This document shows positions 43,575 through 51,206 of a DNA stretch of 64,000 nt, piece after piece. Each line of letters starts with the position of its first letter. The first letter of the stretch is position 1. The notes under the pieces were generated by a model. It saw only the letters and a program-made list of their open reading frames with translations, did not search any database and was not told the DNA's origin. The stretch is from CAZTDU01 sp050248795 (GTDB taxonomy: Bacteria > Pseudomonadota > Gammaproteobacteria > Burkholderiales > SG8-39): positions 16,564 to 80,563 of the forward strand of contig JBFWRS010000016.1 of assembly GCA_050248795.1 (NCBI GenBank). Reading direction: 5' to 3'. The position numbers and the translations under genes were made by a program.

Positions 43575-45988
43575 GCCTGCCTCGCCATGATGGCTTCGAC
43601 GATGCGCCGCGGCGTCAGCGGGCAGTCGGTGAGCTCCACGCCCAGCGGCGCGAGCGCATCGTTCACCGCATTGGCGATCGCCGCGGGCGGCGCGATGGCG
43701 CCGCCTTCGCCGATGCCTTTCTGGCCGAAGTACGTATTGGGCGACGGCGTCTCCATGTGGTCCAGCCGTATAGCGGGCACTTCGGTGGAGCCGGGCAGGA
43801 GGTAGTCGGCCAGCGTGGTTGCCAGCGGCTGGCCCTGCTCGTCGTAGGGCATCTCCTCGTACAGCGCGGTGCCCACGCCCTGCGCGGTGCCGCCGTACAC
43901 CTGGCCGTCGACGATCATCGGGTTCACCAGCGTGCCGCCGTCCTCGACGATGACGTAGTCGAGGATGTCGACGTGGCCGGTCTCGGTGTCCACCGCCACC
44001 ACGGTGGCGTGGCAGGCGTAGCTGAACGTGCCGGTGTCCACCTTCGCCTTGTAGCCGGCGGTGGCCTCCAGCCCCGCCGGGTCCACGTCCGCGGGCAGCA
44101 GCTGCGGCTTGCGGTACCAGGTGTGCGCGACCTCGGCCAGCGTCATTTTCCTGTCGGTACCGGCGACGCGCACTTCGCCTTCCTCCAGCACCAGGTCGGC
44201 GGCGGCGACTTCCATCAGCTTGGCGGCGATCGCCTTGACGCGGCCGGCGATCACCTCGCATGCGGTGGCTACGGCGCCGCCGGACATCACCATGCTGCGC
44301 GATCCCCAGGTGCCGGTGGAATAGGGCGTGACGCCGGTGTCGCCGTGGATCAGTCGCACGTTCTCCGGGTCGACGCCGAGCACGCTGTTGGCCACCTGCG
44401 CCATCGAGGTTTCCATGCCCTGGCCGTGCGATTGCGCGCCGATGCGCAGTTCCAGCACGCCGTCCGGGGACAGCCGCGCAGAGCACTGCTCGTGCCCGGG
44501 CACCATCGGCACTCCCCAGCCGTAGTACACCGAGGTGCCGTGCGCGCCCTGTTCGCAGAACACCGCGAAACCCACGCCGATGCGCCGCCCGTCCGGCTCG
44601 CCCTTCTTCTGGCGCGCGCGCACTGCGGCGACGTCGATCATCTGCGCCGCGCGGCGCACCGCCTCGGGATAGTCGCCGCCGTCGAAGTGCTTCTTGGTGA
44701 TGTTGAGGTAGGGCATCTCCTGCGGCTGCACCAGGTTGGCGAGGCGCACCTCGTGCGGTTCCATCTTCAGTTCGCGCGCCACCGCGTCCACCATCAGTTC
44801 CATGGCGAAGCACACGCCGGTGCGCGCGACGCCGCGGTAGGGCAGGATCGGCGGCTTGTTGGTGCTCACCGAGTACGTGCGGCAGCGGTAGCGATCCATC
44901 TTGTACGGGCCGGGCAGGATAGACGCGACCTGTCCGCCTTCCAGGCAGGCGGTGAACGGGTACGAGGAATAGGCGCCGGAATCCACCGTGGCCTCGCAGT
45001 CGATCGCGAGCAGCTTTCCTCTGGCGTCGGCGTGCACGGTGATGTCGTAGTGGTGCTCGCGGCAATTGGCCTGCGCCGAGAGCTGCTCGCGGCGATCCTC
45101 GATCCAGCGCACCGGACGGCCGAGCCTGCGGCACAGCCAGGCCAGGCACACTTCCTCGGGCAGCAGGATGCCCTTGTAGCCGAAGCCGCCGCCGACGTCG
45201 GGCGCGATGACGCGTATGGCGCCCTGGTCCAGGCCGAGGCACTCGGACAGGCCGGCGCGGTTGATATGCGGCATTTGCGCCGCGCTGTACATCACCAGCT
45301 GCTCGAGGCGCCGGTTCCAGTCGCACACCACGCCGCGGCCTTCCATCGGCGACATGTGCTGGCGCGCGGTGCGGATCGAGCGCCGCACGCTGACCGCGGC
45401 GCGCTTGCGCACCTCGGCCAGGTCGTCGTCCACCAGCGTTTCGAGGAACACGTTGTCGCCCCAATCCTCGTGCACCAGCGCGGGCGGGTCGGTGCGCGCG
45501 GCGAGCATGTCCACCACCGCGGGGAGTTCCTCGAGCTCCAACTCCACCTGGTCGGCGATGTCCTCGGCCTCGGCGCGCGTGGGCGCGACGCACATGGCGA
45601 CGAGTTCGCCCACCTGGCGCACCTTGCCGCTTGCCAGCACGGTCTGCTCGGACGCGCGGAATCCCCTGACGCCCTTGACGCCGGACACGGCGCGGATCGG
45701 CTTCACGCCATCGAGGTCGGCGGCGGTGAACACGCTGGCTTCCAGCCCCGCGGGCTTGCCTATCGAAACGATCCTGCCGTGCGCCATCGGCGAGCGCAGG
45801 AAGGCCACGTCCAGCATGCCCGGCAGGCGGATGTTGGCGACGTACTCGCCCTGGCCGCGCAGGAACCTGCGGTCTTCCTTGCGCGGAAGACGCGCCCCGA
45901 CGCCCTTGAACGTGGGGGCCGGGCCCCTTCCGGTTGAATCTTGCGGAGCCTTCCTGGCCCCCCCGTGCCCCCCGCCGTTCTCGCTCAT
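43571..45988 (-). CDS. molybdopterin-cytosine-dinucleotide catalytic subunit of a xanthine-dehydrogenase-family enzyme (CoxL-like)
   Basis: 805 residues from the ATG at 45988. Conserved blocks: VGARLPRKEDRRFLRGQGEYVAN, IAPDVGGGFGYKG (MCD binding), PYRGVARTG and the C-terminal GQKGIGEGGAIAPPAA whose glutamate is the catalytic base. The active-site loop lacks the CSFR cysteine of aerobic CO dehydrogenase, so this is not CODH but a hydroxylase of an aromatic heterocycle or aldehyde. It overlaps genes on both sides by 4 bp. Confidence 0.93.
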   Translation of the reverse strand: MSENGGGHGGARKAPQDSTGRGPAPTFKGVGARLPRKEDRRFLRGQGEYVANIRLPGMLDVAFLRSPMAHGRIVSIGKPAGLEASVFTAADLDGVKPIRAVSGVKGVRGFRASEQTVLASGKVRQVGELVAMCVAPTRAEAEDIADQVELELEELPAVVDMLAARTDPPALVHEDWGDNVFLETLVDDDLAEVRKRAAVSVRRSIRTARQHMSPMEGRGVVCDWNRRLEQLVMYSAAQMPHINRAGLSECLGLDQGAIRVIAPDVGGGFGYKGILLPEEVCLAWLCRRLGRPVRWIEDRREQLSAQANCREHHYDITVHADARGKLLAIDCEATVDSGAYSSYPFTACLEGGQVASILPGPYKMDRYRCRTYSVSTNKPPILPYRGVARTGVCFAMELMVDAVARELKMEPHEVRLANLVQPQEMPYLNITKKHFDGGDYPEAVRRAAQMIDVAAVRARQKKGEPDGRRIGVGFAVFCEQGAHGTSVYYGWGVPMVPGHEQCSARLSPDGVLELRIGAQSHGQGMETSMAQVANSVLGVDPENVRLIHGDTGVTPYSTGTWGSRSMVMSGGAVATACEVIAGRVKAIAAKLMEVAAADLVLEEGEVRVAGTDRKMTLAEVAHTWYRKPQLLPADVDPAGLEATAGYKAKVDTGTFSYACHATVVAVDTETGHVDILDYVIVEDGGTLVNPMIVDGQVYGGTAQGVGTALYEEMPYDEQGQPLATTLADYLLPGSTEVPAIRLDHMETPSPNTYFGQKGIGEGGAIAPPAAIANAVNDALAPLGVELTDCPLTPRRIVEAIMARQA

Positions 45989-47250
45989 GCCGCCTGCGCG
46001 AGCGGCGGCAGGATCGCGGCGTCGGCGTCGAAGCGCTCGCCGGCGCGGATGCAGAAGTGGGGGCGCAGCATGCGCTCGGTCTTCACGCGCGTGCCTTCGT
46101 TGTCGGCGAGCGTCCAGCTGCCGCGCTCGTCGTGCAGCACGCTGATGTCGGCGTCGACGCCGGGCTTCAGCGTACCGAGTTCCTTCTCCATGCCCAGCAT
46201 CTTCGCCGGGTTGGTGGTGACCATCGGCACGATCTGCTCCAGCTTCAGGCCCAGCGCCAGCATCGCCGTCATCGTCGACACCAGCGAGAAGCGCACCTTG
46301 CCGAAGAACATGTGGTCCTTGTCGGGATGCTCGTCCGGCGTGCCCTTGGGCTTGGGCACCGCGGTGTTGTAGCCGTGCATGTCTGCGCCCAGCGTGTCGG
46401 GGATGATGCCGGCATCCAGCGCGATGCGCGCCATCTTGTAGCTGAAGTGCGAGCCGTGGCCGACGTCCACCTTGAGGCCGCGCGCGATCGCTTCCTTGAC
46501 CATCGGATGTACCTTGCCGTCGCGGTTGACGAAGCCGCCCGGGTGCTTGGTGAACGGGTGGGCGAGGATGTCGCCTTCCTTGAGCAGCGGCACCACCTGT
46601 TCCAGGATGGTGTCCGGATCGACGCCGTTCGTGCCCTCGGCCGGCAGCGGCCACAACTGGCCGAAGTGTATGTACACCGGCAGGTTCGCCTTCTTGCCGA
46701 TCTCGGCCGACAGGCGGATCACCTCGATGCCCCAGCGCGCGAAGCCGCCCAGTTCCGCATGCGCCTTGAATCCCTTGACGATGTCGGCGTTCTCGAGCGC
46801 GGACTTGACCGTCGCCTCGACGTCCACGCAGTCGGGCTTGTACAGGGACGCGTAGTAGTGGCCTTCCATGCCGCCCACCAGGTAGGCCGACAGGAACGCC
46901 AGCACGCGGCTCTTCTTCGCGTTGACGACGTATTCGCGGAATGCAGGCAGCGTCATGCACGAGGGGCCGCCCTGGTCGACGAGCGCGGTGACGCCCGAGT
47001 GCACGCCGCACATGTCGGCGTCGAGGCCGAAGCGGCCGGTGACGTACTGGAACACGTGGCCGTGCGTGTCGATCAGGCCGGGCAGCACCAGCTTGCCGGA
47101 CACGTCGATGGTTTCCTTCGCGCTCGAGGGGGCGATCGTCGGCAGCACGGCCGCGATCCTGCCGCCCTTGATGGCGACGTCGAAGTTTCCGTCCAGGTTC
47201 TGCGCCGGATCGATGACGCGTCCGCCGCGCAGCAGCATGTCGTGAAGCAT
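45985..47250 (-). CDS. amidohydrolase/deacetylase-family metallohydrolase (dihydroorotase-like)
   Basis: 421 residues. Amidohydrolase fold: MLLRGGRVIDPAQNLDG start, metal motif DTHGHVFQY (62-70), later metal-site histidines in VYIHFGQLW and ILAHPFTKHPGG, and the Asp of TLGADMHGYNT. Relatives include dihydroorotase-like and amidohydrolase/deacetylase proteins that open cyclic amides. It heads the operon feeding into the molybdenum hydroxylase, consistent with hydrolysis of an N-heterocyclic amide. Confidence 0.87.
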   Translation of the reverse strand: MLHDMLLRGGRVIDPAQNLDGNFDVAIKGGRIAAVLPTIAPSSAKETIDVSGKLVLPGLIDTHGHVFQYVTGRFGLDADMCGVHSGVTALVDQGGPSCMTLPAFREYVVNAKKSRVLAFLSAYLVGGMEGHYYASLYKPDCVDVEATVKSALENADIVKGFKAHAELGGFARWGIEVIRLSAEIGKKANLPVYIHFGQLWPLPAEGTNGVDPDTILEQVVPLLKEGDILAHPFTKHPGGFVNRDGKVHPMVKEAIARGLKVDVGHGSHFSYKMARIALDAGIIPDTLGADMHGYNTAVPKPKGTPDEHPDKDHMFFGKVRFSLVSTMTAMLALGLKLEQIVPMVTTNPAKMLGMEKELGTLKPGVDADISVLHDERGSWTLADNEGTRVKTERMLRPHFCIRAGERFDADAAILPPLAQAA

Positions 47251-47387
47251 GGTGTTCTCCTTGCAAAGGCTCGTTGATGAATTCTACTACCGGCGTTGCG
47301 ACGCGCTTCGCCATGAAAGATGCGCATGCCGCGACACCTTGTATGATCGCCCGCCAAAGCTGCGCCGACCATGAAGGGAGAAGGGAA

Positions 47388-47508
47388 GTGGCGACATTCC
47401 GTACCGCCGGAGAGCGCATGCCGCGCTACCTGCAGGTGGCGTCGGTACTGCGCAACCGCATCCGCGACGGTGTCTGGCCGGTCGGCAAGCCGATCGCGAC
47501 CGTCGCCA
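47388..47508 (+). CDS. GntR-family regulator, cut by the assembly gap
   Basis: From the GTG at 47388 (AGAAGGGAA upstream) the frame gives GERMPRYLQVASVLRNRIRDGVWPVGKPIATVA, the unmistakable first helix and turn of a GntR winged helix, then runs into 100 N. After the gap one frame reads AKRGRAKA and stops at 47637, a plausible C-terminus, but the frame across the gap is unknown. Divergent from the amidohydrolase gene and upstream of a Rieske oxygenase, it is the likely local regulator. An ATG at 47418 is an alternative start. Confidence 0.75.
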
Positions 47509-47608
47509 NNNNNNNNNNNNNNNNNNNNNNNNNNNNNNNNNNNNNNNNNNNNNNNNNNNNNNNNNNNNNNNNNNNNNNNNNNNNNNNNNNNNNNNNNNNN
47601 NNNNNNNN
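47509..47608. other. assembly gap (100 N)
   Basis: Exactly 100 undetermined bases, the conventional filler for a scaffold gap of unknown length. It removes most of the GntR gene and possibly others. Confidence 0.99.
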
Positions 47609-47661
47609 GTGCGAAGAGGGGGCGCGCCAAGGCTTGAGTCCGGATGGTCATTGTGGAATAC

Positions 47662-47681
47662 TGGTTCTATTTATAGGACCA
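47662..47681. promoter_or_regulatory. inverted-repeat operator candidate before the Rieske gene
   Basis: TGGTTCTAT-TT-ATAGGACCA (47662-47681) has 9-bp arms with one mismatch. TGGT...ACCA ends are usual for GntR-family operators, and a GntR gene lies just upstream. It is 43 bp before the start codon at 47725, over the probable promoter. Confidence 0.5.
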
Positions 47682-47724
47682 CATAAGCGCAGGGGTGGTC
47701 AAGGTCAGCGCACAGGAGGTTTGC

Positions 47725-48801
47725 ATGAGCTTCGTCCGCAACAGCTGGTATGTCGCTGCATTTGGCAACGAACTTGGCTCCGGCCTGCTGGCGAGGACCA
47801 TCCTCGGCGAGCCGGTGGTGCTGTACCGGACGCCCTCGGGCAAGCCGGTGGCGATGCTCGACCGCTGCCCGCACCGGCTGCTGCCGCTGTCGAAGGGTTG
47901 CCTGAAGGACGAGGGCATCGAGTGCGGCTACCACGGGCTGACCTTCGACCATGCCGGCAAGTGCATCGTCGCGCCCGGGCAGACGCGCATTCCCGACGAG
48001 GCGCGGGTGCGGACCTATCCGGTGGCCGAGCACATGGGCATGGTGTGGATCTGGCCCGGTGACCCGGCGCTCGCCGACACCGCGAAGATTTTCGACCGCC
48101 TGCCGCGCTGGGCCGACTCGCAGGTGCCGGGCTCGAAATGGGACCTGATCGTCGGCGAACCGATGCACGTCAAGGGCAACTACCTGCTGTTGTGCGAGAA
48201 CCTGGTCGATCCGGCGCACGTGGTTTACGTGCACAAGCGCACGCTGGGCAGCCCGGCGATGGTGAACATCCCGATCGAGGCCGCCGAAGTGGACGGCGCG
48301 CTGCTGGTGTCGCGCTGGACGCCCAACGCGCCTGCGTCGCCGATGCTGCAGCGCTACGGCAAGTGGCCGGGCAACGTCGATCGCTGGCAGTACTACTGGT
48401 TCTACGCGCCCAACATCGCGGTGGTCGATTTCGGCGCCGGCGAGCCGGGCATGGCGCGCAGCGAAGAAGCGCGCGACGCCGCGGTGCGCTTGTACTCGGC
48501 GCATTTCATGACCCCCGAGACCGAGGAATCGACGTACTACTTCTGGTTCGTGCTGCGCAATTTCGGCGTCGGGGATGCGGCGGTGTCAGCCGACCTGATG
48601 GACCAGGTCACCAGCACCTTCCTCGAGGACAAGGTGGTGCTGGAGGCGATACAGGCGGCCGAAGCGGCGCCGTTCGTCACCAAGCGCGTCAAGCTGGCGA
48701 TCGATTCCGGCAGCGCGCGCCTGCGGCGCACGGTGGCGCGCATGGTGGCCGCGGAAGAGACGGCGCCGGTCGCGGAGCGCGTGGTCGCGCTGCGGGACTG
48801 A
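47725..48801 (+). CDS. Rieske oxygenase, vanillate O-demethylase-like
   Basis: 358 residues from the ATG at 47725 with an excellent CAGGAGGT. Rieske ligands C48, H50 (RCPHRLLPLS) and C67, H70 (CGYHGLTF); mononuclear iron ligands D162, H165, H170 (LVDPAHVVYVH). The opening FVRNSWYVAAFGNEL is that of VanA-type oxygenases, which demethylate or hydroxylate aromatics and N-heterocycles. No VanB-type reductase gene is next to it. An HpxZ-like gene follows after 10 bp. Confidence 0.92.
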   Translation: MSFVRNSWYVAAFGNELGSGLLARTILGEPVVLYRTPSGKPVAMLDRCPHRLLPLSKGCLKDEGIECGYHGLTFDHAGKCIVAPGQTRIPDEARVRTYPVAEHMGMVWIWPGDPALADTAKIFDRLPRWADSQVPGSKWDLIVGEPMHVKGNYLLLCENLVDPAHVVYVHKRTLGSPAMVNIPIEAAEVDGALLVSRWTPNAPASPMLQRYGKWPGNVDRWQYYWFYAPNIAVVDFGAGEPGMARSEEARDAAVRLYSAHFMTPETEESTYYFWFVLRNFGVGDAAVSADLMDQVTSTFLEDKVVLEAIQAAEAAPFVTKRVKLAIDSGSARLRRTVARMVAAEETAPVAERVVALRD

Positions 48802-48811
48802 TCCCGTCTCG

Positions 48812-49216
48812 ATGGAAGTCAACAATCCCGAGGTACTGAAGGAAGTCGAGACCGCGTTCCGGCGCTATGAGAAGGCGCTGACTTCGAACGACGTCGCGAC
48901 GCTGAACGAGCTGTTCTGGGATTCCCCGCACACCATCCGCTACGGTCTGGCCGAAGAATCCTACGGCCACGCCGCGATCGCCGCGGTACGCGCGGCACGC
49001 GATCCGGCGGACCTGGCGCGTGAACTCACGCAGGTGGTGATCACCAGTTACGGCCGCGATTTCGCCACCGCGAGCTGCGAGTACACGCGAACCCGCTCGG
49101 GTCGCCGCGGCCGCCAGATGCAGACCTGGGTGCGCATGCCCGAAGGCTGGCGCGTCGTCGCCGCGCACGTGCACCTGCTGCCGCAGGCGCCGGCGGGCGG
49201 TGCGAACCCGAAATAA
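48812..49216 (+). CDS. HpxZ/AtzH-like (DUF3225) protein
   Basis: 134 residues, NTF2/SnoaL-like fold. NNPEVLKEVETAFRRYEKALTSNDVATLNELFWDSPHTIRYGLAEESYGHAAIAAVR and the ending GWRVVAAHVHLL match the family of HpxZ (oxalurate catabolism) and AtzH (triazine-pathway amide hydrolase partner). Members sit beside amidases acting on ureide-like compounds, which supports an N-rich substrate for this locus. Probably co-transcribed with the Rieske gene. Confidence 0.82.
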   Translation: MEVNNPEVLKEVETAFRRYEKALTSNDVATLNELFWDSPHTIRYGLAEESYGHAAIAAVRAARDPADLARELTQVVITSYGRDFATASCEYTRTRSGRRGRQMQTWVRMPEGWRVVAAHVHLLPQAPAGGANPK

Positions 49217-49225
49217 GCGCGATCG

Positions 49226-49747
49226 CTATTTCAGGTTCCGCCGAGTCCGCAGGCGCGACACGGCGGCGCGCAGCAGCACGCGGGAATAGATCCTGTGAAA
49301 ACCCAGCAGCGCGCGAAACGCCAGGCCCATCGTCGCCTTGCCGGTCCTGCGGCGCGCCATCGGCACCACCGCCGAGCCGAAGTAGAGCAGGGTGCCGGTG
49401 CCGCTGCTCTCCGCCGGCATGCTCATCAGCCAGGACCGCGTGCGGCCCTGGAAATCGCGCAACAGCAACTGGTTGGCGGAGCGGCCTTCGACGCTCCAGG
49501 CAGCGAACGTTTCGGTGCTGCCCGCTGCGAGTTGGCGCGCCTGCGCATCGGTCGAGGGTCGCGCAACGAACCATCCGAGCAGCGCCCGCTCCAGCCTGAA
49601 CACCGCCGTGGTGTAGAAGGCCTCGACATACTCGGCCTGCGTCACCTGCCGCGCCAGCTCGGCGACATAGCAGTCCGCGTAGCCGCCGGTGCCGGAGTAC
49701 CTGCCGAGCAGCGCATCGCCGGGAAGCTCGCAGGCACGCAACTTCAT
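49226..49747 (-). CDS. uncharacterised 173-residue protein
   Basis: No family recognised with confidence. The protein is soluble-looking, with one mildly hydrophobic C-terminal stretch (TLLYFGSAVVPMARRR) and a basic tail. MKLRACELPGDALLGRYSGTGGYADCYVAEL, LERALLGWFVARPS and SWLMSMPAESSGTGTLLYFGSAV recall DUF2867-like lipid-binding or SRPBCC-type proteins, but no motif decides. It converges on the HpxZ-like gene and lies 51 bp downstream of the TauE/SafE gene on the same strand. Confidence 0.6.
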   Translation of the reverse strand: MKLRACELPGDALLGRYSGTGGYADCYVAELARQVTQAEYVEAFYTTAVFRLERALLGWFVARPSTDAQARQLAAGSTETFAAWSVEGRSANQLLLRDFQGRTRSWLMSMPAESSGTGTLLYFGSAVVPMARRRTGKATMGLAFRALLGFHRIYSRVLLRAAVSRLRTRRNLK

Positions 49748-49798
49748 CGGGCGTTGCTCATGGCAGCCGAAACGAGGCTGGCATCCGGCCTGCCGCCG

Positions 49799-50551
49799 CT
49801 ACCCCGCCGAGCGCAGCGCGCCGGCGATGATGTACGCACCCAGCGCGAGCAGGGCGATGAAGAACACCTGGCGAAAGCGCTGTTCGGAGAGCCGCTTGCG
49901 CAGGCGCTGGCCGAACACCATGCCGAGGATCGCCGGCAGCACCGCGCCGGCCGAAAGCACGCCGTGCTCGGCGCTCAGCAGGTTCGCCTGCTGCATCGCC
50001 GCCGCCAGCGCCAGCGTGGACACGGTGAACAGCATCCCCATCGCCTGGATCAGCATGTCGCGCGACAGCCCGATCGCCTGCAGGAACATCACGCCCGGCA
50101 CGACGAAGGAACCGGTCATGCCGGTCAGCACGCCGTTCGCGCCGCCGAGCAGCGGCCCGGCCCAGGCTTCGTGCCGCGCCGGGATGGCGATGCGGATGCC
50201 GGCGAGGTTGATCGCCGCGTAGGCCGCCAGCAGCACGCCGAGCAGCGCGGTCAGCAGCCCGAGGTTCACGCGCGTCAGCGCCGCGGCGCCGATCCATACC
50301 GTCGCGGTCGCCATCAACAGGAACGGCCACACGCGGCGCAGGATCGCCAGCGCATGGCCGCCCACCAGCGCCTGCCACAGGTTGGTGACGAAGGAAGGCA
50401 CCAGCAGCAGTGCCATCGCGCTCGGCAGGCCAAGTGCGACGGTGAGTAACGCGAGGCTCACCGACGGCAGGCCGAGGCCGATTACGCCCTTTACCATGCC
50501 CGCGACGAGGAAGGTGCCTGCCACTGCCAGGATGACGCCGGTATCGACCAT
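49799..50551 (-). CDS. TauE/SafE-family membrane exporter
   Basis: 250 residues with about eight helices in two repeats. The family signature GMVKGVIGLGLPSVSLALLT is near the N-terminus and NGVLTGMTGSFVVPGVMFLQAIGLSRDMLIQAMG opens the second repeat. Members export sulfite, sulfoacetate or other organosulfonates. The 194 bp between this start and the upstream gene's stop contain no convincing gene. Confidence 0.88.
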   Translation of the reverse strand: MVDTGVILAVAGTFLVAGMVKGVIGLGLPSVSLALLTVALGLPSAMALLLVPSFVTNLWQALVGGHALAILRRVWPFLLMATATVWIGAAALTRVNLGLLTALLGVLLAAYAAINLAGIRIAIPARHEAWAGPLLGGANGVLTGMTGSFVVPGVMFLQAIGLSRDMLIQAMGMLFTVSTLALAAAMQQANLLSAEHGVLSAGAVLPAILGMVFGQRLRKRLSEQRFRQVFFIALLALGAYIIAGALRSAG

Positions 50552-50745
50552 GTTGCGCTATCCGTCGTCCCGGCCGTCGTGGCGGAACTCCCGACAGCGC
50601 AAAGGCAAGCTGCGGCGCATCTCCATCGTCAGATCGCCGCCCTCGCCACGCAAGCCGCAAGCGGCGCGCCTGCGAAGGCCAGCGCGGCCTGCAGCACGCC
50701 TCTGCCGGTCGTTCTCGATGTCATGTTCCGGGCCGAACCACAGCG

Positions 50746-51108
50746 CTAGCGCGGCAGCGCCACTTCCATGCTCTTGCCGCCGTAGCCGGCCGGCTTGTGG
50801 CGGGCGCGCACGGTCACCTTCGCCACGCCGGGCGGGATCTTCACGCCATGCAGGTCGCGCGTGAACGGCTGCTCGGTCTCGTGCGGATGCAGCAGCACGC
50901 GCCTGCCGAGCAGGCTTCCATCGGGCGCCAGCACCTCGAACGCGTCCGCGTAGTAGTCCCAGCCCTTGTCCACGCTCTTCACGGTGACGTCGAAGTTGAA
51001 GGTGCCGGAAGCGCCGCGGCTCACCTTGACGTCGACGACATCGGCATCGCGCGCGGCGGCGGGCAGCGAGAAGAGCAGGGCGGTGAGGACGACTGACAGG
51101 CGAGACAT
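50746..51108 (-). CDS. small periplasmic protein of unknown function
   Basis: 120 residues from the ATG at 51108 (GGAGGCC upstream), with a signal peptide ending LPAAARDADV. The mature part reads GASGTFNFDVTVKSVDKGWDYYADAFEVLAPDGSLLGRRVLLHPHETEQPFTRDLHGVKIPPGVAKVTVRA, a conserved beta-sandwich-like family often found alone in proteobacteria, without an assigned activity. It lies 98 bp downstream of the TonB-dependent receptor on the same strand and may work with it. Confidence 0.75.
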   Translation of the reverse strand: MSRLSVVLTALLFSLPAAARDADVVDVKVSRGASGTFNFDVTVKSVDKGWDYYADAFEVLAPDGSLLGRRVLLHPHETEQPFTRDLHGVKIPPGVAKVTVRARHKPAGYGGKSMEVALPR

Positions 51109-51206
51109 CAGGTGGCCTCCAGGATGGTTCGCGGGACTCATGGCGTACTTTCAGACTGGTGAATGGCGATGATATATGGCGTCGGCCGCTGCGGCGGCGA
51201 GAACAC

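Noticed and set aside
43571..45988. Aerobic carbon monoxide dehydrogenase (CoxL)
   Set aside because: The three-subunit layout matches, but the active-site loop reads PYRGVARTG and lacks the cysteine-containing CSFR signature of true CODH.
47274..48062. Open frame spanning the 100-N gap into the Rieske gene
   Set aside because: It is open only because N bases are read through; the downstream part is a shadow of the Rieske oxygenase in another frame.
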